Below, piece after piece: positions 10,771-18,342 of a stretch of 51,877 bases of DNA. The position numbers and the translations under genes are program-made. This DNA is from BOG-908 sp964244695 (GTDB taxonomy: Bacteria; Pseudomonadota; Alphaproteobacteria; Acetobacterales; Acetobacteraceae), in assembly GCA_964244695.1 (NCBI GenBank), contig CAXTJZ010000001.1, positions 1-51,877 on the forward strand. The letters run 5' to 3'. Below the pieces are notes generated by a model. The model was not told the DNA's origin and ran no database searches. It saw only the letters and a list, made by a program, of their open reading frames with translations. How positions within the stretch are numbered: the first letter of the stretch is position 1; every line of letters begins with the position of its first letter.

Positions 10771-11379
10771 ATGGCTGCCCGAGCCAGCTATCACCACGGA
10801 AACCTGCGCGAGGCCCTGATCGAGGCCGCGCTGGACATGATACGCGCCAGCGGTCCTAACGGCTTTACATTGGCCGAGGTGGCGCGGGCCGTGGGCGTCA
10901 GCGGTGCCGCACCCTACCGGCACTTCCGCGACCGCAACGCGCTGATTGCCGAGATCGCCAAGCAGGGGTTCGAGAAGTCCGCCGAGGAGCTGTTCGCCGC
11001 GTGGGACGAGGGTCGGCCCAACCCGGTGGCCGCGGTCGAGGCTTGCGCCCGCGCCTATCTGGGATTCGCACGGCGGGAGCCGGCGTTCTACGCGGCCATG
11101 TTCGAGCCGGGGTTTCCGCTAGAAGACGACCCCGCCCTGCTTGCCGCGTCCGAACGGGCATTTGGCGTGCTGCGCCTTGCGGCCGATGCGGTGGTGCGCG
11201 CGATGAAGCAGGGAAAGCGGCCGCCATCGCTGATGGTGGCGCTGCACATCTGGTCGATGTGTCATGGTGTAGCATCGCTGTTCATCGAGGGGCCTAGCGG
11301 GTCTCGCCGCAAGCTGCCTATGGCGCCGGAGGATCTGCTGGAGGCTGGGCTGCTGATCTACTTGCAGTCGGTCGGATAG
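10771..11379 (+). CDS. TetR/AcrR family transcriptional regulator (WHG C-terminal domain)
   Basis: A 202-residue TetR-type repressor. The N-terminal helix-turn-helix covers about residues 10-55 (YHHGNLREALIEAALDMI, then GFTLAEVARAVGVSGAAPYRHFRD). The C-terminal ligand domain looks like the WHG-type domain of TetR proteins: the segment LHIWSMCHGVASLF carries the W-x-x-x-H-G pattern. The ATG sits about five bases after the end of a palindromic repeat copy and lacks a visible Shine-Dalgarno sequence, so it may be leaderless or read from inside the repeat. The regulated gene is unknown; no divergent partner lies next to it. Confidence 0.9.
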   Translation: MAARASYHHGNLREALIEAALDMIRASGPNGFTLAEVARAVGVSGAAPYRHFRDRNALIAEIAKQGFEKSAEELFAAWDEGRPNPVAAVEACARAYLGFARREPAFYAAMFEPGFPLEDDPALLAASERAFGVLRLAADAVVRAMKQGKRPPSLMVALHIWSMCHGVASLFIEGPSGSRRKLPMAPEDLLEAGLLIYLQSVG

Positions 11380-11384
11380 GGGCA

Positions 11385-11470
11385 GGAAGCAAGGCCTTCT
11401 TTTTTGAAAAAAAGAAGCAAAAAACTTTTGCTCCCTGTCGGCGAGTGCTGAAACAGGCGCCGACAGGGAG
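11385..11470 (+). repeat. Palindromic repeat, left half only
   Basis: Left arm of CTTC type plus the central CTGTCGGCG..CGCCGACAG hairpin; the right arm is absent and replaced by the GFA gene start. Confidence 0.9.
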
Positions 11471-11896
11471 ATGCGAATGACGACCATAAGAGCCGCCTGC
11501 CACTGCGGCGCCGTGCGTTTCGAGGTAGCTTTGTGGGATGGTCTGAACACGGCGCGGCGCTGCACGTGTTCATACTGCCGGATGCGCGGTGCCGTGGCGG
11601 TTTCCGCGGAGCGCGGCGGCATACGCTTTCTGGAGGGGGAGGAGAAGCTGACCCGCTACAGCTTCAACACCAGGACGGCGCAGCATTTCTTCTGTTCGGT
11701 CTGCGGCATCTACACGCATCACCAGCGGCGCTCCAATCCGCGTCAGTTCGGGGTGAATGCGGCGTGCCTGGAGGGTGTCAGTCCGTTCGATTTTGCCGCC
11801 GTGCCGGTCCTGGACGGCGTGTCTCATCCAAGCGACGCGCCGCCGGGCACGCCGGCCAGGCAGGCGGGCGTCCTGCGGTTCGAGCCTGCAGGATGA
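11471..11896 (+). CDS. GFA family protein (zinc-binding, Gfa-like)
   Basis: Small zinc-binding protein of the GFA (glutathione-dependent formaldehyde-activating enzyme-like) family, about 141 residues. The structural and catalytic zinc cysteines are visible: CHCGAVRFEV near the N-terminus, CTCSYCRMRG about residue 35, and FFCSVCGIYTHH about residue 75. Many family members have no known substrate, so a formaldehyde role should not be assumed. The ribosome-binding site (AGGGAG, 11465-11470) is formed by the last bases of a half copy of the palindromic repeat directly in front of ATG 11471; the ATG at 11477 is an alternative start. Confidence 0.85.
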   Translation: MRMTTIRAACHCGAVRFEVALWDGLNTARRCTCSYCRMRGAVAVSAERGGIRFLEGEEKLTRYSFNTRTAQHFFCSVCGIYTHHQRRSNPRQFGVNAACLEGVSPFDFAAVPVLDGVSHPSDAPPGTPARQAGVLRFEPAG

Positions 11897-11905
11897 ACAA
11901 GGGTC

Positions 11906-11933
11906 TTGACACCGGAGCCGGCTGATCTATCTA
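11906..11933 (+). promoter_or_regulatory. Predicted sigma-70 type promoter
   Basis: A perfect TTGACA (11906-11911) is followed after 16 bases by TATCTA (11928-11933), about 37 bases upstream of the GTG start of the DUF2852 gene. An AGGAGA ribosome site lies at 11958-11963. This is the clearest promoter-like pair seen in the window; it has not been tested. Confidence 0.55.
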
Positions 11934-11969
11934 TGTTAATGTGTTTCACATTCACACAGGAGATTTGCG

Positions 11970-12347
11970 GTGCCTATCGTCGAAAAGCTTGATGAGTATG
12001 GCAAGGGCGCCTGGATCGCGCTGATCATACTTGGGTTCTGGACCTTCTGGCCGGTTGGCCTGACGGCTCTGATGTTCGTGGTGTTCAGCGGCCGCGCGCG
12101 GGCATGGCGCTGCCAGTCCCGCGGGCAGTGGCACAACACCAACATGCGTGGCCGCGGCTGGGGGTTCGGCGGCATAAATTCCAGTGGCAACGCGGCGTTC
12201 GATGAGTATCGCACCGAGACGATCAAGCGGCTGGAGGACGAGCAGAAGGAGTTTGTCGAATACCTGGAGAAGCTTCGCCAGGCCAAGGACAAGCAGGAGT
12301 TTGACCAGTTCATGGCCGACCGCCGCGGCCGCGACGTACAAGCGTAG
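11970..12347 (+). CDS. DUF2852 domain membrane protein
   Basis: A 125-residue protein with one hydrophobic segment (about residues 14-36, WIALIILGFWTFWPVGLTAL), then a basic and Gly/Trp-rich linker and a charged coiled-coil-like helix (DEYRTETIKRLEDEQKEFVE) at the C-terminus. This layout matches the alphaproteobacterial DUF2852 family, which has no known function. The GTG start is preceded at good spacing by AGGAGA and by a strong promoter-like pair. It stands alone and is followed by a GC-rich terminator hairpin. Confidence 0.85.
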   Translation: MPIVEKLDEYGKGAWIALIILGFWTFWPVGLTALMFVVFSGRARAWRCQSRGQWHNTNMRGRGWGFGGINSSGNAAFDEYRTETIKRLEDEQKEFVEYLEKLRQAKDKQEFDQFMADRRGRDVQA

Positions 12348-12354
12348 AAAGCAA

Positions 12355-12383
12355 GGCGCGCCTCCAGAACGGGGCGCGCTTTT
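12355..12383 (+). terminator. Intrinsic terminator-like hairpin
   Basis: GCGCGCC (12356-12362) and GGCGCGC (12373-12379) form a 7-bp GC stem with a 10-base loop, followed directly by TTTT. It lies just after the DUF2852 stop, where the left arm of a palindromic repeat would be expected; the right arm is present downstream. Confidence 0.6.
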
Positions 12384-12394
12384 CGCGTGGAGTC

Positions 12395-12460
12395 CGCGAC
12401 AGCGGAGTCAAAAGTTTTTTGCTTCTTTTTTGCAAAAAAGAAGGCCTTCCTTTCTCTCTT
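12395..12460 (+). repeat. Palindromic repeat, right arm
   Basis: CGACAGCGGAGTCAAAAG followed by the CTTC-type right arm; a GC-rich terminator hairpin occupies the left-arm position. Confidence 0.85.
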
Positions 12461-12510
12461 CCCGAGCCTGTCGTAGGTAGAGAAAGAGAATAGAAGGACT
12501 CGCCCCAAAC

Positions 12511-13800
12511 ATGTTCCTGGGCAGCATCGCGCATCTGGGCCGCCGCTGGCGGCAACGAAACGGGCCGATGCCGGAACCAGCCGTGGATGGCGTGATCGAC
12601 GAGTCGAGCGCCGATCACGTGGCCGGCTGGATGATGGATCCTGCCGACCCCGTCAGACGCGTGCCATATGAGGTGGTGTGCACGCAGACTGGACGGATCC
12701 TGGGATCGGGTGTGGCCGACCAGTTCCGGCATCACCTGAACTGGCAGGGTATCGGCGACGCGGCGCATGGCTTCCACGCGCGGCTGTCCGCACCGCCGGC
12801 GATGCCTGGCGCTGTCACGGTGCGCCCGATCGGCGGACGCACCGGATTGCCCGTTACGGGCAAGCCGCGCACCAGTTTCGAGCCGTTGCTCCATGTGGCG
12901 ATGGATCTGGTCGACAATTGCAACCTGCGCTGCCCGTTTTGCTTGTATGATTACGCCGGCACGAACACCACGCACTTCATGACGGAACAGACGCTGGCAT
13001 CCGCGCTGCGATGGCTGCCTTACGTCCGCGACGGCCAGTTCTGGTTTTCCTGCCTGCACGAGCCGACGTTGCACCCGCAACTGACCGCGTTCATCGACAC
13101 TGTGCCGCCAGAATACCGCAGGAAAGTATTCTACACGACGAACCTGGCCAAGCGCATGCCGGATTCGTATTTCGCCTGGCTTGCCGAAAGCGGGCTCTAC
13201 AACATCAACATCTCGATCGAAAGCCGTGACCCCGCGGTTTACGAGCGCATGCGCAAGGGTGCGCGGCACCGGATTTTCCAGGAGAACTGGGACAAGCTGC
13301 TCGCTGCTTTCGCGCGCGTCCCCGCGCCGCCGAAACTGCGCTACATAGCCATGGTCTACAAATCCAACATCGACGAGTTGCCTGAGCTGGCAAGCTATCT
13401 GATAGAGGAACGCAGCGCATGGTTAGTGGAGTTCCGCTACACCTTTGACATGCCCTATATTCCTGCCGAGTTCAGGGCTGCCGAGTTCCTGGATGCCGCA
13501 GACTGGGTGCGCCTGCGTGAACGCCTGCCGGCTTATCCGGCAGACCGCCTGCTACTTCTGGCACCGCCCGAGCCGCGAAGCGCCGCCGCAGCGCAGGCGT
13601 TGCTGGACGATTCGACGCCGTGTCTGCCGGACTACTACATGTTCCGCGTGTCCTGGGATGGGAGTTTGCGCGTTGCTGGCATTTCGCCGAAAAGCCGCTA
13701 CGGCGGCGCGATAGAACGCGAAATGCTCGTCAGCAACATACACGAGATCGGCGACGCGCGTGGCTTCATCGACAGCCTGTCCAGCTTCGTCCGCGCATGA
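12511..13800 (+). CDS. Radical SAM protein with N-terminal GWA-like domain
   Basis: A 429-residue radical SAM enzyme of unknown substrate. The [4Fe-4S]/SAM motif C-N-L-R-C-P-F-C is at residues 137-144 and is followed by beta-barrel strands (HFMTEQTLASAL, then a CLHEPTLHP segment). Residues about 25-110 form a separate domain with GWMMDPADP, then ADQFRHHLNWQGIGDAAHGF. That pattern resembles a beta-sandwich module I associate with glycan-related proteins in proteobacteria. The C-terminus resembles a SPASM tail (CLPDYYMFRVSWDGSLRVAG) but keeps only one cysteine, so an auxiliary cluster is unlikely. The next gene overlaps by ATGA, so the two are probably made together, perhaps for surface glycan modification. 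Confidence 0.85.
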   Translation: MFLGSIAHLGRRWRQRNGPMPEPAVDGVIDESSADHVAGWMMDPADPVRRVPYEVVCTQTGRILGSGVADQFRHHLNWQGIGDAAHGFHARLSAPPAMPGAVTVRPIGGRTGLPVTGKPRTSFEPLLHVAMDLVDNCNLRCPFCLYDYAGTNTTHFMTEQTLASALRWLPYVRDGQFWFSCLHEPTLHPQLTAFIDTVPPEYRRKVFYTTNLAKRMPDSYFAWLAESGLYNINISIESRDPAVYERMRKGARHRIFQENWDKLLAAFARVPAPPKLRYIAMVYKSNIDELPELASYLIEERSAWLVEFRYTFDMPYIPAEFRAAEFLDAADWVRLRERLPAYPADRLLLLAPPEPRSAAAAQALLDDSTPCLPDYYMFRVSWDGSLRVAGISPKSRYGGAIEREMLVSNIHEIGDARGFIDSLSSFVRA

Positions 13801-15167
13801 GGCTCGGCCGCCCGGCCGCATGGTTATGTCCGAGTATCTGCTGCTGCCTGATGCTTTGCGTCATTCTGGCCTATGCGGCGCTGTTGCCGCGTGCGCGCTG
13901 GCAGGGCGACGAGTACATGGTGTTCGCCCTGCTGCGCGAGGGCGGCTGGGGCTACTTCCTGCATTGGTATCTCACGTGGAGCCCGCGCCTGGTCTCCAAC
14001 CTGTTCTACGGAACCTACGGCGCCATCGTCCTGGCTTTGCACAGGCCGCTTGCCGGAAGCTGCATGGCGGTCCTGTGGACTGGGCTTGCTTGCGCCTGCC
14101 TGATTCCCGCCTGGCGCACAGACCGTGATCGGCTGCCTCGCCTGCTGGCCGGGCTAAGCCTGTTTGCCCTTTTCCTGGTTGGGCACAGCGTCACTGAAGT
14201 GTTCTACTGGCCATCCGGCGGCCTGTCCTACGTTCCGACGCTGGCCGGCGCCGTGTGGTTGTTCTGGCTTCTGCTCGATGGGCTTGGCACGCGGGTTTGG
14301 CGTCACGTGGCCGCCGCGCTCGCGTTGTTTGTCATCGCCGGTTCCAGCGAAGTCGGCGTCTTCACTTGCCTGAGCATCGCCGTCTGCGTTGCCTGTGTGC
14401 AGCTCCGCGTAGCTTGGCGGCATTCGATATGGATGTTGCCGGGTGTGGTTGTAGCGCTGGCCGATCTGGCGCTGGTTTTGCACGGGCGCGTCGGAACGAT
14501 CGAAGGCAGCGGTGATCCTTTGGTGCTGCATAACGCCGGCGCTGCGCTGCTACGCGCGATACCGGCCTTTGCAAGTAATTTTGGGCGGCCGGATCTTCCG
14601 GGCGGCGCTGCGTTGTCCGCCCCGCTTTCCATCGCATCGCGTGTCCTGATCGTTATGGGCGCGCACTGGACACTTGGGAAGACACGCGCGCCTGGCGGCC
14701 TGCTGCCGGCGTTTGGCGCGGCCTTGCTGCTCGCGGCTTTCGCCTCGCTGGCGAGCGGCTACTTCCAGTTCGGCCGCCTCTGCTGCGCGCGGCACGATAC
14801 CATGCGCGCCTGCTTCATCACGCTGGCGGCGGCCGCGTTCGGCGCTGCCTGGCCGCGTTACCGCCCGAACACCGGCGCCGCCGCGTGGGCAACAGCGGTT
14901 CTTCTGTTGTTCCTCCCCGCGACACCGGCTTTGCTCGCGGATTACCGGACGATGGACCGGGCGATCTCGGCACGGGCGCAGAGCTGGACCTCGGGCAAAT
15001 CATCAGGCGACACGATGGTCTTTATCATCGATCCACCAGGCCGTGTCTTGAACGGCTGTGGCTTCACCCCTGGCTTTTCCACGGCTTCGGCTGATCTTGC
15101 CTGGTGGAAGCAAGGAATTTTACAATTTTTCGGTAAACGGAGCGTTATGATCGAAGTGGCGAAGTAA
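13797..15167 (+). CDS. Polytopic membrane protein, GT-C glycosyltransferase-like (DUF6056-like)
   Basis: A 456-residue protein with about ten hydrophobic segments. After the first membrane helix comes RWQGDEYMVFALLREGGW, an acidic pair in the first external loop typical of GT-C polyprenyl-phosphate-sugar transferases, then WYLTWSPRLVSNLFYGTYG. The C-terminal external domain is short. I chose the ATG at 13797, which overlaps the radical SAM stop by ATGA; the frame is open further upstream but only inside that gene. It resembles DUF6056 proteins, but that name is from memory of the pattern. Its pairing with the radical SAM gene suggests a glycan or lipid-linked sugar role; no reaction can be assigned. 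Confidence 0.7.
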   Translation: MRLGRPAAWLCPSICCCLMLCVILAYAALLPRARWQGDEYMVFALLREGGWGYFLHWYLTWSPRLVSNLFYGTYGAIVLALHRPLAGSCMAVLWTGLACACLIPAWRTDRDRLPRLLAGLSLFALFLVGHSVTEVFYWPSGGLSYVPTLAGAVWLFWLLLDGLGTRVWRHVAAALALFVIAGSSEVGVFTCLSIAVCVACVQLRVAWRHSIWMLPGVVVALADLALVLHGRVGTIEGSGDPLVLHNAGAALLRAIPAFASNFGRPDLPGGAALSAPLSIASRVLIVMGAHWTLGKTRAPGGLLPAFGAALLLAAFASLASGYFQFGRLCCARHDTMRACFITLAAAAFGAAWPRYRPNTGAAAWATAVLLLFLPATPALLADYRTMDRAISARAQSWTSGKSSGDTMVFIIDPPGRVLNGCGFTPGFSTASADLAWWKQGILQFFGKRSVMIEVAK

Positions 15168-15168
15168 G

Positions 15169-15302
15169 AGAAGCAATCAGCTCTTTTTCGCAGGAAAGGA
15201 ACCAGAAACTTCTACTCCTGTCGACGGCTTGCCGCATAACTCCGTGACATTGGGGTCAAAGCCTTTCGCTTTTTTCTTCAGAAAAGAAGGGCTTGCTCTC
15301 TT
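15169..15302 (+). repeat. Palindromic repeat, degenerate full copy
   Basis: Left arm AGCTCTTTTTCGCAGGAAAGGAACC is eroded; right arm CTTTTTTCTTCAGAAAAGAAGG is better kept. Between convergent genes. Confidence 0.7.
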
Positions 15303-15304
15303 GC

Positions 15305-16669
15305 CTAATGCAGCTTCACCCCCGGCTCTGGCCGCCTGCTCACGAAGCTCGTCAGCGTGCGCCAGATCATCGAGCCGTGCCCATGCAGCGCCGCCTGGTG
15401 CATCGCGTAGAGCGAGCGATACATCATCCGTGCGAAATAGCCCTCGATGAACAAGCCGCGCCCGACCGCAAATCCCATCAGGTTGCCCACAGTTGTATAG
15501 CGCCCCAGCGAGACCAGCGAGCCGAAATCCCTGTAGGTGAACGGCTTAAGCGGCCTGTCGTCCAGCCGCAGGTTAATCTGCGCGATCATGTGGCTGGCCA
15601 TCTGGTGCGCGGCCTGGGCGCGCGGCGGCACGCCGTGGGGGAACCCCTCGCGCGGGCAGGCGGCGCAGTCACCGATGGCGAAGATGTTCGGGTCCTGCGT
15701 AGTCTGTAACGTCTGTTCCACCACGAGCTGGTTGATGCGGTTCACCTCCAAGCCGAGGTCGGCGAGGAAATCGGGGCCTTTCACGCCGGCGGACCAGACG
15801 ACGAGCTCGCTCGGGATCACCTCGCCGCCGTCCAGCACCACGCCGTCCGCGCGCACTTCGGACACGCGGGCGCCGGTGCGCACCTCCACGCCGAGAGTCC
15901 CCAGCAGCTCCGCGGTGGAGGCGGACATGCGTTCGGGGAGCGCGGGCAGGATGCGCGGCGCGGCCTCTATCAGGATGATCTTCACGTCGCGCGCGGGGTC
16001 GATGCGCGTCATGCCGAAGGCCACCACCTCGCGCACCGTCCGGTGCAGTTCGGCGGCCAGTTCCGTGCCTGTGGCGCCGGCGCCGATGATGGCCACGTGC
16101 AGCTGGCCGGGCCGCACCGGCTCCGGCTGGGCGTTGGCGCGCAGGCAGGCGTTCACCATGCGCTTGTTGAAGCGCGTGGCCTGCTCGGGCGTCTCCAGCG
16201 GTACGGCAAATTCGGCAGCACCCGGCGTGCCGAAATCGTTGGTCACCGAGCCCACGGCGATCACCAGCGTGTCGTAGGGAAAGCTACGCTGTGGCGTCAC
16301 CTCGCGGCCTTCGTCATCGACAGTGGCGGCGATCTGGATTTCACGACGCACCCTGTCGATGCCGGCCAGTGCGCCGAGGCGGCAGGTGAAGTTGTGCCAG
16401 CGCGCCTGAGCCAGGTAGTTCAGCTCGTGCTGGGAGCGGCGCATGCCGCCGGCGGCGATGGCATGCAGCAGCGGCTTCCAGATGTGGGTGCGTGACTTCT
16501 CCACCAGAGTCACTCTCGCTTGGCCGCGCTTGCCGAGCGAGTCGCCCAGCTTGGTGGCCAGTTGCAGGCCGGCGGCGCCGCCACCCACCACGATGATCTG
16601 GTGCAGGTCCGTGCTGTGTGCGTTGCCGCGTGGCGGGATCGGACGTTCGGTGGTGACCATGTCGGGCAT
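15305..16669 (-). CDS. NAD(P)/FAD-dependent oxidoreductase, type II NADH dehydrogenase-like
   Basis: A 454-residue flavoprotein of the NDH-2 group, which oxidises NADH and reduces quinone without pumping protons. The first dinucleotide fold is IIVVGGGAAGLQLATKLG near the N-terminus, the second is VAIIGAGATGTELAAELH mid-protein, and the FAD-binding C-terminal motif is IFAIGDCAACP. The C-terminal amphipathic region (GFAVGRGLFIEGYFARMMYRS) fits peripheral membrane attachment. I start it at the ATG of MPDMVTTERP. The frame is open to 16855, but that part is only a palindromic repeat read in a stop-free frame. It would feed electrons into the quinone pool used by the ACIII/caa3 operon at 34.8-46.3 kb. 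Confidence 0.88.
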   Translation of the reverse strand: MPDMVTTERPIPPRGNAHSTDLHQIIVVGGGAAGLQLATKLGDSLGKRGQARVTLVEKSRTHIWKPLLHAIAAGGMRRSQHELNYLAQARWHNFTCRLGALAGIDRVRREIQIAATVDDEGREVTPQRSFPYDTLVIAVGSVTNDFGTPGAAEFAVPLETPEQATRFNKRMVNACLRANAQPEPVRPGQLHVAIIGAGATGTELAAELHRTVREVVAFGMTRIDPARDVKIILIEAAPRILPALPERMSASTAELLGTLGVEVRTGARVSEVRADGVVLDGGEVIPSELVVWSAGVKGPDFLADLGLEVNRINQLVVEQTLQTTQDPNIFAIGDCAACPREGFPHGVPPRAQAAHQMASHMIAQINLRLDDRPLKPFTYRDFGSLVSLGRYTTVGNLMGFAVGRGLFIEGYFARMMYRSLYAMHQAALHGHGSMIWRTLTSFVSRRPEPGVKLH

Positions 16670-16698
16670 CTTGGGTTCCGGGATCTGCGATCTGAGAG

Positions 16699-16844
16699 TA
16701 AGGCAAGGAAGGCCTTCTTTTTTGAAAAAAAAGAAGCAAAAAACTTCTGCTCCGCTGTCGCGAACCTCCCGGTGAGGCCGCGACAGCGGAGTCAAAAGTT
16801 TTTTGGTTCTTCTTTCCAAAAAAGAACTGCTTTCTTCCTTGCTT
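16699..16844 (+). repeat. Palindromic repeat, full copy with mixed arms
   Basis: Left arm CTTC/GAAG, right arm GTTC/GAAC, with a strong central GCTGTCGCG..CGCGACAGC stem. Lies between the divergent NDH-2-like and recF genes. Confidence 0.95.
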
Positions 16845-16860
16845 CGTGTAGGCACTCCGG

Positions 16861-17985
16861 GTGCTGACCCTGACCCGTCTGGTCCTGACCGACTTCCGCA
16901 ACTACGCCGCCCTCACTTGGTGCCCCTCAGCCAAGATGGCCGTGATCACCGGCCAGAACGGCTCCGGTAAGACGAACCTGCTGGAAGCGATCGCGCTTTT
17001 GAGCCCAGGCCGCGGCTTCGGCCGGTCCCGCCTAGTGGAGATGGCGCGCCACGGCGGGTCCGGCATCTGGGCGGTGGCGGGCCGGCTGACGGATGGCGCC
17101 ACGCAGACAGATATTGGCACCGGCTTGCTGGCGGCCGGTGGCGAGCGGCGCGTGTTCCGGCTGGACGGCGCCGAGCCGCGCAATCAGGCCGAGCTCGCCG
17201 CGCGAATCGCCACGATCTGGCTGACGCCGCAGATGGACACGCTGTTTGCCGAGGGCGCCAGCGGGCGCCGGCGCTTCCTGGACCGGCTGGTCTGGGCGCT
17301 GGAACCGGGCCATGCGCGTGAGGTCTCCGCGCACGACACGGCGTTGGCCGAGCGCCGCCGCGTGCTGGCCGCCGCACGCCAGGCTGGCACGCGGGCCGAT
17401 CCGGCCTGGCTGTCCGGGCTGGAGGAAGCGGTGGCACGGCATAGCGTGGCCGTCTCGGCCGCGCGCGCCGGGTTCGTGGCCCGGCTGAACGCGGCGCCAG
17501 CGGCTTCAGCCATATTCCCCCGCGCGCGCCTGGCCTTGGACGATAAGGTGGCGGACCGCCTTGCCACGGAGCCGGCTCTGGCGGTGGAAGGCTGGCTGCG
17601 GGCCGAGCTTGCGGACAGGCGCAGCGCGGATGCTCCGGCAGGAACCAGCACGCTCGGGGCGCATCGGGCGGACATGCGGCTGATGGATGCGGCCACGGGG
17701 CTTTCCGCGCAGCAGGCCAGCACGGGGGAGTGCCGCGCCATGCTGATAGGCGTGGTTCTGGCCCATGCGGCCCTGATCACCGAGGCGCGCGGCATCGCGC
17801 CGCTGCTTCTGCTGGACGAGCCGGCGGTGCATCTGGATGCGCAGCGCCGGTCCGCACTTTGGCGCGAGCTTGCGGGGCTATCGGCGCAGGTGTTTTTGAC
17901 CGGGACCGACGCGGAGGTTTTTGCCCCCTTGCGAGGGGGGGCGGAGTTTGTGCGGACGGGCGGGGGCGGGTTGACGGCGGAGTGA
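16861..17985 (+). CDS. recF: DNA replication and repair protein RecF
   Basis: SMC-like ATPase that helps load RecA at gapped DNA, 374 residues. Walker A is GQNGSGKTNLLEAI at residues 31-38, the ABC-type signature is ASTGECRAMLIG, and Walker B is LLLLDEPAVHLDAQ. The N-terminal LTLTRLVLTDFRNYAAL is the family hallmark. The GTG start at 16861 has a weak ribosome site (CTCCGG) and follows a repeat copy. It lies upstream of gyrB, a classic replication-gene arrangement, though dnaA and dnaN are not in the window. Confidence 0.95.
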   Translation: MLTLTRLVLTDFRNYAALTWCPSAKMAVITGQNGSGKTNLLEAIALLSPGRGFGRSRLVEMARHGGSGIWAVAGRLTDGATQTDIGTGLLAAGGERRVFRLDGAEPRNQAELAARIATIWLTPQMDTLFAEGASGRRRFLDRLVWALEPGHAREVSAHDTALAERRRVLAAARQAGTRADPAWLSGLEEAVARHSVAVSAARAGFVARLNAAPAASAIFPRARLALDDKVADRLATEPALAVEGWLRAELADRRSADAPAGTSTLGAHRADMRLMDAATGLSAQQASTGECRAMLIGVVLAHAALITEARGIAPLLLLDEPAVHLDAQRRSALWRELAGLSAQVFLTGTDAEVFAPLRGGAEFVRTGGGGLTAE

Positions 17986-18342
17986 GGGAACCAGGACCTT
18001 CTTTACTCTGCCCTGTGGAGAACCCGAATTTTTAGACACGGCTTGTGAGCTTACTATTGAAGGAGGCAAGGAAGGCCTTCTTGTTCGAGAAAAAGAAGTA
18101 AAAAGCTTTCGCGAGCGCTGTCGCGGACCTTCCCACGAAGCCGCGGCAGCGGAGTCAAAAGGTTTTTGGTTCTTTTTTCAAAAAAGAACTGCTTGCCTTA
18201 CTTTCTTCCGGTGATCGCAGAAAAGCAGATTATATTGGAAGAAAAGCAAGAAATCTTTGCTCCCTATCTGCGAGCGGGCAGCCGGAAGCCGACCCTGGCT
18301 TCGGGGGCTTGAAACGCCTATATTCCCGGTTCCTCTGAACTC
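17986..18342. other. Intergenic region between recF and gyrB
   Basis: No gene is seen in these 357 bases. They hold a full repeat copy (18064-18208) and, at about 18220-18300, a degenerate stretch that resembles another repeat left arm (GAAAAGCA.. and CTTTGCTCCC). The gyrB promoter is probably here, but no clear -35/-10 pair was found. Confidence 0.6.
18064..18208 (+). repeat. Palindromic repeat, full copy
   Basis: Left arm CTTC type, somewhat eroded; right arm GTTC/GAAC type well kept; central GCTGTCGCGG..CCGCGGCAGC stem. Between recF and gyrB. Confidence 0.9.

Noticed and set aside
15305..16855. A 516-codon frame for the NDH-2-like protein starting at 16855
   Set aside because: The first 62 codons are a palindromic repeat read in a stop-free frame and contain no signal or conserved sequence; the family start fits ATG 16669.
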